In this document: positions 43,221 to 64,000 of the stretch, piece by piece
Layout: the number at the start of each line of letters is the position of its first letter
Numbering within the stretch: position 1 is the stretch's first letter
Source of the DNA: Pleodorina starrii
Taxonomy: Eukaryota; Chlorophyta; Chlorophyceae; Chlamydomonadales; Volvocaceae
Assembly: GCA_030267565.1 (NCBI GenBank)
Contig: BRXU01000024.1
Coordinates: forward strand, 854,001-918,000
Direction of reading: 5' to 3'
DNA: 64,000 nt
Program-made: the position numbers and the translations under genes
The notes under the pieces: model-generated
Told to the model about the DNA's origin: nothing
The model's database searches: none
The model's input: the letters and a program-made list of their open reading frames with translations, nothing else

Positions 43221-45464
43221 CTAACAGTTGTGGTCGTACGGGTAGCTAACCACTTCGGGCTGCTTAGCCCTAACCCCCCTCCCTCCCTGGCGCCCCCCCC
43301 CCTGGACCCCCCCCCCCTCAGGTGGACTGCTGCCTCACAACGGGGGAGGTCCTGGCCCTGATGCAGCAGAGACCCGCCCCCGGCTGTGAGACCGCAGGAC
43401 TCGCAGCGCCCTCCGCCCCCGCCGCGGCCCCAGACCCGCTGCTGCCCGGAGTGCCGCCGGATGAGCAGCTGTACGGCATGCCGTACGGAAGCAGCAGCGG
43501 CGGTTACGCGGATTTCGTGTTCCGTACGGCGGCGAGGGAGGTGTGGGGGGTGGAGGTGCCGCCGGGTCCGCTGCCGTGGCGGATCAAGCGGAACGCCGAC
43601 CTGCAGGTGGGGGCGGGGCGGGGAAGGGGGCGGGGGAGGGGGCGGGGGGAGGGGCCTGCCTCTTCTCCAGTCAAGTGCTTCCCATGGAGTGTACGGCATG
43701 TCGTTGTGTCTCGAGATCTGCTTTTGCGGTGCGGTGCGGTGCGGTGCGGGGCCACATGTACGTTTTGTCTCCGTGGAGGTGGGGGTGGGGTGGGGTCGGG
43801 GTGGGGGGGGGGGCTAGGGGTGCACCAGTTGCGAATGTCGGCAGGTGTGGGCCTCTTCAACTCTTTCTGGGGGTCGGGGGGGTCGGGGGGGGTGCCGACG
43901 AGCTCGCTCCTGGGGGGGATGAACCAGGAGGGGCGTCGCGGCGAGAACTGCCGCCGGGGTCACAGCTCCTGGTCCTAAACCCTTCAGCCCCTAAAACCTC
44001 TCAACACGCCTTAAAAAAACCCAAAACCTTAAAACCTGACCCAGACCCTAAAACTTTAAAACCCGAACACCGGTGCGATGCAACCCTAAAACCCTAACTA
44101 CGCAGGAGCTGTCGCTTGATGACGTAATGGCGGCGACCCACGGGACGGGGGCCAACGGCGCCGCGCCGCCCGGCCAGTCATTGTGCGTGGCCCGGGTGTA
44201 CGGCTTTCGAAACATCCAAACGCTGCTGCAGCAGGTACGGCACAGTGCACGTACGTCGTGCACTGTCATGTCGTGCCATGTCGTGCCGTGCTGTGTCCCA
44301 CATCAAATCGCATCACGTCTCACCTCACCTCACCTCGCCAGCCGCCACATCACATTACATCAAATCAAATCAAATCACACCACACCAACACCCTCGTAAC
44401 ACCCTCGTAATGAAGCCGCCCTTGCTGACCCCTCCCATGAGCTCTACCTGGAGGCCCCGAGGGATGGAAAGGGAAGGGAAGGAAAGGGAACATAGCAGGG
44501 AGTATGAGGGCATGTCGCATCACGCCTCGCCTCGCCTCCCGCCACCCCGCCCCTGTCCCCACCCCTGTCCCACCCCACCCCTGCTCCGGGGCCAGGTGAA
44601 ACGCGGCCGGTGCGCCTACCATTACGTGGAAGTGATGGCCTGCCCCTCCGGCTGCCTCAACGGCGGCGGACAGATAAAGCCCGGACCGGGAGTCACTCCG
44701 CAGCAGCTGATCGAGCAGCTGGAGATGTCGTACACTCACTCGGTAGGGCTATGACGGGGTGGGTCGGGGGGTGGGGGGGTGGGGCACTGGGGCTTAGGGT
44801 TTTGGTTCGCGAGTGTGTGACAGGCGGGGTGCCACTGGCAGTGGGGCGCACCCACCCACTCTCTCATTCATTCATTCATTCATTCATTCAAATCATTCAT
44901 TCATTCATTCATTGATGTGCGTCCTGTGTGTGTACTCGTGTGTACTCGTGTTTGGTTGTTGTTGTTGTTATTGTTGTTGTTGCTGGTGGTGGTGGTGTTT
45001 CTGGTTCCCAGAAGCTTTATAATTCCCTCCCATTGAGAGGATGTGCCCCTTCACCACCACCACCCCTCTCCCTCCCAGGTACCGTATTTGACATGCTGCA
45101 GATGGATCGGCTGTCCGGGGGAGGGAGGGGGAGGGGGAGGGGGGCCACCACTGCGTAACGCAGTTAACGCAGTTAACGCAATTAACGCAGTTAGAGTTCC
45201 TGCCCGCGGCCCGCGTCCTCCTGTGCCCCCTGCTCTGCTGCAAAAGCAGACGTAAAATAATCGTCTTACTTTTTTGCTGCTGTTGCTGTTGCGGCTGTTC
45301 AGGATGTGGCGGCGCGCTCGCCCGCAGACAACCCCGCAGTGGCGGCTCTGTACGGCACATGGCTCGGCGGGCGACCCGGCGCTCCCGCGGCTCGGCAGCT
45401 GCTGCACACAACCTTCCGGGAGCGGGAGAAGACGGTGACGGCGGCAATGGTGGCCAACTGGTGA
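39338..45464 (+). CDS. NAR1: NAR1 / CIAO3, cytosolic iron-sulfur assembly factor (Fe-only-hydrogenase-like)
   Basis: Ten exons agree in phase: 39338-39439, 39800-39898, 40677-40836, 41231-41369, 42056-42177, 42838-43136, 43322-43606, 44106-44234, 44596-44742 and 45303-45464 (TGA), encoding 547 residues. NAR1 bridges the early scaffold and the CIA targeting complex in cytosolic and nuclear Fe-S protein maturation. The N-terminal cluster ligands are Cys22 (IAPSQDCV) and Cys73/76/79 (HDCLACSGC). The hydrogenase-like core shows [38 protein letters not shown] and [16 protein letters not shown], the four blocks that hold the second cluster. The C-terminus, [13 protein letters not shown], ends in Trp as in other NAR1 proteins. 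It is somewhat longer than the usual ~470-500 residues because of Ala/Gly inserts near [13 protein letters not shown] and [11 protein letters not shown]. Upstream it faces an AT-rich divergent promoter; downstream a TGTAA signal lies at 45569. Confidence 0.96.
41471..41490. repeat. Dispersed intronic repeat, copy in NAR1
   Basis: AGATACCGCAGCGGAGACGG occurs here and identically at 49726-49745. A diverged copy sits near 53685-53722, and the similarity to this copy continues into GTTAGCGARCGGACCC. All three are in introns. Confidence 0.75.
42418..42660. repeat. (CCCT)n tetranucleotide array in NAR1 intron 5
   Basis: About 60 uninterrupted CCCT units, all within the intron between the SACPG and WVCYAEK coding exons. 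The long Leu-Pro-Ser and Gly-Arg-Glu frames here are artefacts. Confidence 0.96.
43989..44099. repeat. Interstitial telomere-like CCCTAAAA motifs
   Basis: CCCTAAAA occurs at 43989-43996, 44046-44053 and 44084-44091, followed by CCCTAAC, among degenerate CTTAAAACC sequence. It lies directly upstream of the acceptor at 44105. TTTTAGGG is the telomere repeat of Chlamydomonas and relatives, and this is its complement. Confidence 0.65.
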
Positions 45465-45568
45465 TGCGGCGGTGATGCGCGGACTGCCCCATCCGCACCC
45501 GCTCGTGTGGTGGGGGTGGTGGGGGTGGGGGTCGGTCGACAATGCGGGGTTTCGGAGCTGCAAGATAT

Positions 45569-45573
45569 TGTAA
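45569..45573 (+). terminator. TGTAA polyadenylation signal of NAR1
   Basis: Located 105 bases after the NAR1 stop in AGATATTGTAACGG, the expected sequence and distance for a volvocine 3' UTR. Confidence 0.7.
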
Positions 45574-47216
45574 CGGCAACGATCCATCGTACTGCAAGTG
45601 TCGTATAACATTGCAAGAGAGGCAGGCATCATCGTCCTGGAAACCGACGTGCCGCCGCAGTCCATCCCGTTCGTTCGCTTTGCCGTACCGATGTAAATAT
45701 TCCCTCCCCCGCCCCCCCCCCTCACGCCTGTGCTCGGGGCTGGAGGCTACCCGGGCCCCGCCGTGCAGGCACTGTACCGTATGAAAAAAAGAAAGGGCTC
45801 AGGTCTCAGGCCCTTGCTGTTCAACTTGATTACAACCCTTCTCCCGCGGCCCCTCTCGTTCGCGTCCTTCTCGCCCCGGGCCGATTCCCCCAGCACTGCG
45901 GAGCCGGCCGATCCCTCCACCAAGCAAGGGCTAGCGGGACATCCCTATGCAAGTGCACCGCACTAAGGGCACAGCACCCCGGACCCCCTAGAAAAGATGA
46001 CGTGCACACACACACACATTCACACACATGCACACACACACACACATGCACACACACAAAATCGAGAAATCGTACACGATGTACAGTGTCGTGCAACTTG
46101 TACAGCAAATGGGTTTCGCGAGCTCCGATGTTGTCCCACGTGTGTGAGTCAAAAGCAAAAACAGACCTGACAAGCAGTGAGGTTTGTGAGTTGCCGGTCG
46201 GACAGTCAAGTACAACCCTCCGCCCATCAGGGCGGCCTATACTCCCTTCCCTCCCCAAAACCTCCAACGATGTGGGGGAGGGGGAGGGGGAGGGGGAGGG
46301 GGATCCACTCCCCAGCAGCACGCATCGTGCATTGCGAACCCACTGCCCCTCTTCAAGTCCGGGTGGACAGCCCACACTCCCACGGCCTGAAGTGCTCCCG
46401 CGCCCTTCCCTTCCCTTCCCTTGCTTGCATCATCGCATTGCGAGCTGGGAGATTGATCTGGGAGGCACCCACAGACAGACAGACACGCAGAGAGACACAC
46501 AGACAGGCACCGGCGAGACGAAAGGCACACGAGCTCACACGCACTAGACACAGCCGACACAGTCGAAAAGAATGACATGAATGCAATGTCGTACAAGGGT
46601 ACGGAGGCGCCAAGCGCCCAACCGTCGTCTCGTCATCGTCATCTCTGTTTCGCATGTCCAAAGCCAGGGGGCAGCCAGGCAGGCAGCCGGGGGGGGGGAG
46701 CCGCACCCTATACCCCCCACCCCCGCCACACACACACACACACACATACACACATACACACGCTATGTGTTGATCAACTGCCCAAACGTCAGTCGCACCC
46801 GGTATCGTACACTACAGTCCGTGTGTCACGGTCAGCCCCATGTCGTACGTTCCCCAGCCCTCATTTCTTGTTCCTGTTACCGCAGCTAGCGAGCCGAGCC
46901 TTTCCCCGCCAGCCACCGCCGCCGCTGTGGATCGAAGCTCCCCCTGGCCCACCCGCCCCCTGCCAAGGAGATGACGGAGACTGGGCCAGCCAACCGTGAC
47001 GGGGTGGGGCGGGGTGGGCCGCCCTTTTTCCCCTTCCCCGCAGCCTCCCACCAAACCAAAAGCGGGTCAGCGGATCTGCGGGTCCACCGACCGACCTGCT
47101 GCCCGCCAGCTGGCAGTTGCGTCTTGCCGCGCTCCGCCCGCTCCTTCGGCCGCCCCTCTCTCTTCTCTTCACCTCTCTTCTCTTCTCTTCTCTTCTCTTC
47201 TATTCCTGTCCGCAGC
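45574..47216. other. Convergent intergenic / kinase 3' UTR
   Basis: I see no gene. It contains CA/CACACA runs (46006-46060, 46725-46760) and a (TTCTC)n run (47160-47205). The only minus-strand TGTAA found is at 45834-45830, about 1.4 kb after the kinase stop, so the kinase may have a long 3' UTR running almost to the NAR1 terminator. Confidence 0.4.
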
Positions 47217-58733
<11,517 letters not shown>

Positions 58734-59300
58734 GTCGTCGGTGCGGGAGGCGGACGGCCAGCATTCGATGTTAAGACGGCGTCATAGATATACCGATACA
58801 GTAATTGCACTGATGATAAAACTTTGCAGGCGTATCACAATTGCGGTCAAAAGGGTGAGAGGTCCCGAATGGCAACCCGTTGCGGGTCGCTCGCGACTCC
58901 AAAGCTATCGCACAAGCATTGTTTAACCTACCTTTCCATCTGCACTCGTATCCGTCGGCGTCAGTTTTACTTGAGCCATTACTTCGTCGACGCTGGACTT
59001 TTCTTGAAATTCGTTGGCACCAGGCTTTACACAGGCGTTCATCTTTTGCAATAGACTTTTCATGCTATCGTACACTAATAATCATAATCATGCAAGTTAA
59101 TTATTGTAGATTTCGTCTCAACGTTTACTTCGGTTCGGGGGTGCGCGACGCTTGCCCTGACCAACTGTCGCACAAGGAAGAAGGACGAGCGCAATATAGA
59201 ATGTCTTTTCCTGTACAGAAATATATATACGCTTCAAGAAAGCCTGGTTTATCTTATATAGCCGGGTAGCGTCCAGCCGTGTAGAGGTTAAGCCTCGGGC
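58734..59300. promoter_or_regulatory. AT-rich 5' flank of the kinase gene
   Basis: Immediately upstream of the kinase ATG, the sequence becomes AT-rich from about 58900 onward, comparable to the flanks of NAR1 and the phosphatase. No specific element was recognised. Confidence 0.4.
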
Positions 59301-59689
59301 ACGGGAGACTGACAGGCACGCCGTACAAACGACCCCCACCCGCCAACTCCAGCTTGCAGCCGACCTGACATGAATGTAACCGCTGTACGCCGCCGCGGTT
59401 ATTACAAAAACTTCTACAACTTCTTACCTCCGGCTGGGTGCGGCTGTTCGTGAGGTCTCGGCCGTCTGTCGAGCTACGGTACCCCACATGGAGCCCCTCG
59501 GGCATTGACAATGCCATCGCACGCTGCTGCGTTGTCCGGCCAGAGCATCGACTGAGCTGAAACATTATAATGCGATCAATGTCACCCAATATCTATCTAG
59601 CGAATTCATCCCCACTCGTGCGTGGATCCAATCTCCACGAATTCCCCACTCATCATGTGTAGATCCAGCCCGCCACACCACGGCACCCA
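59301..59689. other. Unassigned, possibly decayed retroelement
   Basis: I see no intact frame. It lies directly upstream of reverse-transcriptase-like remnants and may be part of the same relic. Confidence 0.3.
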
Positions 59690-60305
59690 TTGCGCCCACC
59701 GGTTGGGTTTACCCCAATCCAGTTTTGAATTTTGTGTGACAGATGGTGACATGGTGTCTGTTCGAAAATTACTGCCATATCTTCGGGACTGTTGTGCAGA
59801 TTGAATTTGGAAAGGCTCTTGGCAAGGTGCCGCGAGATCTCATGTGGTTTCGCTTGCAAGAGAGGGGCATCAATGATGCACCAATTGTCCGATGCTGGTG
59901 GCGATAAGGAAACCGTACGAGAAGGTTTCCATGGTGATGAAAGTGAAAGGGAAGGTGGCTGGGACGAGAGTTTGAATCGGGCAAGGTGTAAAACAAGGGT
60001 CGAAGAGTGCTCTCTCTCCACGGAGTTGTTTGAGCTCTTCGAGACGCTTGCGGACTTCATTGATTTGCATGATGTGGTGGAAGCTATGGCGCGTAAGCAC
60101 GGCACACCCGTGGTAAGCGTGTCTCTATGCGGATAATGTCAGCTTGGTATTACCAACTTCACTGAAGCGCATGGGATTGTTAGGTATTGTTAATGAGTTT
60201 TGCGCGGCTTTGGGGATGCGGCCGAATGTCTCTTTATGTGAGAGGTTAAATTTCGCCTGTAGCGACACTTTATGCTCAGAGGTCAGCGCAGCGTGTGCGC
60301 AATAA
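59690..60305 (+). pseudogene. Decayed reverse-transcriptase fragment
   Basis: A frame covering 60123 to about 60305 reads LYADNVSLVLPTSLKRMGL, then GIVNEFCAALGMRPN and an in-frame stop. This matches the palm motif C region of non-LTR reverse transcriptases (YADD, then a helix, then GLxxN), with the second Asp changed to Asn. Upstream in the same phase, 59690-59800 has GLPQSSFEF, like the G(L/C)PQGSxLSP block. The stretch between changes frame several times and contains stops. Base composition is much less GC-rich than the intact LINE at 23957, so it is an old and different element. Confidence 0.5.
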
Positions 60306-60514
60306 CGTGTGGCGGGCTACCGTAGGCAATACGGGCCAAAGGTACTGCTCGCTATTTGGGCCGTGTGTACGCGCCTGCGTGCGTGTTACGTACAGGATCC
60401 TGTGCGTAACACAGTGCGCCTGCGTTGCAGTTAGGGCCGTTTAGTGCTTGCCGCCACCAGCTACATGACTCAGCCCGTCCTTCTATGTTATTTTTTATTT
60501 CCACATTTGATAAG

Positions 60515-62245
60515 TTAAAGTTGTTAGTATGCAAGGATTACAAGGGGAACCGAGGTCCATAACGTACGGTTGCTAGCCGTACATGCTAGACGGACTGTTC
60601 ATCCTACCCCAGGTGCACCCACGGAAGTGTGCCAAAAGCAAGGCCTCCAAGGCCCACCAGAACCAGGCCCGCACAACACGCAAAGCGTAAAAAAGCAGGA
60701 CACAGAAGCCCAGAAACACAGGGCTGCACAGAAAGGGCCACGGGCCCTAAGCAGCCCGCTAGAGCTCCAGGCTTACAAGATCGAAACCAGCTAAACAAAA
60801 GAGGGACTACGAGGTCCACCAGCACCGAACCCGCAGCGCCACCAGGCCTACCAGAACCCTAGGCGACCCCGGGACAAGGGGGGGCCCACTGCGACGAAGA
60901 CAAGCACACGCACGGCAAGCAAGGGCAAACACAGTTGTTAGCCCGTAATGTAGGGTGAACATTATGTGCGGCTTAACGTATAACGATTTGACACACCCAA
61001 ACGACATGGCGAGGTCAGAAGAATTGAATGTTATATGGAATTTGAATGTCTGTTGTGCTGGGGTGTAGGCCCTGTCCGTGGCTGCCTGGCTGGCTGGCTG
61101 CCCGGCGGAGTGACGACCAACCTTGATGGCTGGATACATTATAAAGGCCAATTAATATCCCTTAATACTCGTAATACGATATTAGAATCTTAAAACCAAT
61201 AGTGTATGTATTAGTATGAAAGATGTTAGACTGAGTCCATGGTCCGAGGCCGCACTCGCTCCATCGCATCCAGAACTTCTGTTCATTCCATATTGTAACG
61301 TTTTTTGTCATATATAAATGTTTACATGACGGCGCCTCATCTTTCCGACATCCAAAGATATTTGCATAGCGAACATACGTCCCGTGACCACACCACAGTT
61401 CTGCTAGCCGGTCCGACGGCCTTGACGCATATCACTATTTCATAGAATAGCAAAGATGGCAAGGGACAAACTCTGAGTGGCAAAGTGGTTGTTGAACGCC
61501 AAGCCGCAAATGAACACATTTTGTTTTCGTACTACGTAATACATACACTATTGCTTTAAAGATTCTAATATCGTATTACGAGTATGAAGGGCTATTAAAT
61601 AGCGTTTATAGTGTACCCAGCCATCAAGGCTGCTCGTCACTCCTACGGGCAGCCAGCCAGCCAGGCAGCCACGGACAGGGCCTACACCCCAGCACATCAG
61701 ACATTCAAATTCCATATAACATTCAATTCTTCTGACCTCGCCATGCCGCTTGGGTGTGTCAAATCGTTATACGTTAAGCCGCACATAATTGTCACCCTAC
61801 ATTACGGGCTAACAACTGTGTTTGCCCTTGCTTGCCGTGCGTGTGCTTGTCTTCGTCGCAGTGGGCCCCCCCTGGGGCCCCCCTTGTCCCAGGGTTGCCT
61901 AGGGTTCTGGTAGGCCTGGTGGCGCTGCGGGTTCGGTGCTGGTGGACCTCGTAGTCCCTCTCTTGTTTAACTGGTTTCGTTCTTTGTAAGCCTGGAGCTC
62001 TAGCGGGCTGCTTAGGGCCCGTGGCCCTTTCTGTGCAGCCCTGTGTTTCTGGGGTTCTGTGTCCTGCTTTTTTACGCTTTGCGTGTCGTGCGGGCCTGGT
62101 TCTGGTGGGCCTTGGAGGCTTTGCTTTTGGCACCCTCCGTGCCGTGGGTGCCCCTGGGGTAGGATGAACAGTCCGTCTAGCATGTACGGCTAGCCACCGA
62201 TATGGACGTCGGTTCCCCTTGTAATCCTTGCATATTAATAACCTT
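60515..62245. repeat. ~1.7-kb foldback: two ~700-bp inverted arms around a ~315-bp spacer
   Basis: The left arm 60515-61215 pairs with the right arm 61531-62245. The outer ends are ATGCAAGGATTACAAGGGGA and its complement near 62211-62232. The inner ends are AATAGTGTATGTATTA and its complement. The arms differ by scattered substitutions and small indels, including the GGCT run near 61087-61103, which is short in both. No intact coding frame was found. The spacer matches 63219-63515 in direct orientation. Confidence 0.9.
61216..61530. repeat. Direct repeat module, copy 1 (foldback spacer)
   Basis: Shares GACTGAGTCCATGGTCCGAG, ACATGACG, GACCACACCA and the AACGCCAAGCCGCAAATG-type end with 63219-63515, in the same order. 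It is AT-rich and no coding frame is convincing. Confidence 0.85.
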
Positions 62246-62537
62246 GCTGAGGGTTTCTTAGAAACGTGCTCGCGGGCCGATGCAGTTCGGCTACGGATTA
62301 TTTTTGGGCGGGGCCCCAGCGTGAAGCCCACGGCCCATGGCTCCGTAGGGCTCCGTCTATGCCTTTACTTCGACTCAAAGCTCTCGCCGTAAACCGCGTC
62401 AGGAAGATCCCGATTCCCATAACGTACACAGACCCTGGCCCGTCGCAGATCCTGGCCAGGGTCCGTCGACCGCCCAGACCTCCACCCTTATGCCGAAGCT
62501 TATCATGAGGCCCCGCCCCCTGGAGTTGCCCCTGTCC
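62246..62537. other. Unassigned spacer between the foldback and the GGCT array
   Basis: No coding frame or known motif is seen. It is GC-richer than the foldback. It ends CCCTGTCCGTGGCTGG, the same sequence that precedes the short GGCT run in the foldback arm at ~61072. Confidence 0.4.
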
Positions 62538-63113
<576 letters not shown>

Positions 63114-63218
63114 GTGACGGCCAACCTTGATGATTCATTACGCTGTAAATCCAGCTTCATAGCAATTGATAAACTTTATTACAAACAAAAACACAATAAT
63201 GCATACATGCATGCGTGT

Positions 63219-63515
63219 AAAAGATGTTTGACTGAGTCCATGGTCCGAGGTCGCACCAGGTCGCACTCGCTCGAACGCATCCAGAACTCCTATTCATTCC
63301 AACTTACACCGTGTTTTTCATATATGAATTTTTACATGACGACATCTCTTTGTTTCGACATCCAACTATATTTACATAGCATGGCGTAGCGAAAAATGTC
63401 CTCGCGACCACACCAAAGTTCTGCTACGCATATTACTATTACAAAGAAGAACACATGCTGCAAGGGACAAACTATGAGGGGCAAACTGGTTGTTGGACGC
63501 CAAGCCGCAAATGCA
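63219..63515. repeat. Direct repeat module, copy 2
   Basis: Homologous to the foldback spacer 61216-61530 in the same orientation, diverged by many substitutions and a small duplication (GGTCGCACCAGGTCGCAC). Confidence 0.85.
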
Positions 63516-64000
63516 CGCACGACGCCGTCTTCTGCGAGGTTCTGCGGGCCGCCCAACAGGTCCGGTCGGAAAGCTGGAGGACGTATACATGCCCCGTCCT
63601 AACTTTAAGTAAGCTGGCAAGCGTCTCTATGCGAGTACCCGCAGCGGAGCCTTGCACCCTCGTCGGCATGTGCACGCCGTGACCCTCGCTAATAATTCCG
63701 CTGTGCTTCTATGCAACCCGGTGTGCTCTACGTACGGTCCTATATATTCATGTCTATTGGCGACACACGACCATTACGTCATAAATTCGCGACGCGCGAC
63801 TTCGTGACGGCTTTGAACATCTGATGTAAACCAGATGATGACACGCGGCGAGGTTGGGGTTGGGAAGGCCGGACCGTACGGAATCCACCAGGGACGCGAA
63901 CAAGTCATGGCTGTCGAGATCCGCTGTCAAGAGCCGCTGAAGAGCTGTTGCCCCCATTTGAGTCTTCCTAGCAAGTAGATAGACGACAGGACCCTTAACT
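63516..64000. other. Right end of the window, nothing recognised
   Basis: Short frames only. I see no conserved motif, tRNA or repeat shared with the rest of the window. Confidence 0.4.

Noticed and set aside
42157..43361. Pro-Pro-Ser-Leu and Gly-Arg-Glu repeat frames
   Set aside because: They come from the (CCCT)n array in NAR1 intron 5.
60570..62331. Gln/Pro/Lys-rich ORFs in the foldback arms
   Set aside because: The same frame appears in both arms because they are copies. It is broken by stops and has no conserved features.

Overview
The window looks like a nuclear genomic segment of a volvocine or chlamydomonad green alga. It is strongly GC-rich, with dense phase-consistent GT-AG introns, long Ala/Gly/Gln/Pro runs inside proteins, TGTAA-type polyadenylation signals, CCCTAAAA (Chlamydomonas-type telomere) motifs inside introns, and very large simple repeats. 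I see nothing bacterial: no operons, no CRISPR array and no rRNA. All exon models were built by eye from reading frames, splice sites and phase agreement.

Layout, left to right. (1) 519-3346, minus: a histidine-phosphatase (phosphoglycerate-mutase-like) gene, divergent from a small membrane-protein gene at 3778-4041. (2) ~4.4-9.2 kb, plus: a gene with two rhodanese domains, both lacking the catalytic Cys. (3) 9.5-20.05 kb, plus: SMG9, the P-loop subunit of the SMG1-SMG8-SMG9 nonsense-mediated-decay complex. Its introns hold a 1.7-kb (GGAC)n array, two hexanucleotide arrays and a 5'-truncated LINE. (4) 20.05-22.94 kb: SMG9 3' region and a ~600-bp near-perfect hairpin. (5) 22.94-31.1 kb, plus: an apparently broken host gene whose exon carries a full-length 6.56-kb LINE with a 21-bp target-site duplication. 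(6) 32.6-38.4 kb, minus: a large low-complexity protein of unknown function with a threefold LFxRG motif. (7) 39.34-45.46 kb, plus: NAR1/CIAO3, the Fe-only-hydrogenase-like factor of cytosolic Fe-S assembly, in 10 exons. (8) 47.2-58.7 kb, minus: a cyclic-nucleotide-dependent protein kinase with four cyclic-nucleotide-binding domains, in 16 exons. (9) 58.7-64 kb: an AT-richer repeat region with a decayed reverse transcriptase, a ~1.7-kb foldback, and a duplicated module in which one copy carries a ~576-bp (GGCT)n expansion.

The host genes are single-copy eukaryotic housekeeping or signalling genes and do not form one pathway. The neighbourhood is organised as divergent pairs sharing AT-rich promoter islands (3.35-3.78 kb and ~38.7-39.3 kb) and convergent pairs (NAR1/kinase). 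The most unusual material is the four-domain kinase whose phosphate-binding cassettes look cAMP-type, the full-length LINE with its near-identical 5'-truncated copy, the two large hairpins, and a 12-bp palindrome recurring in exons.
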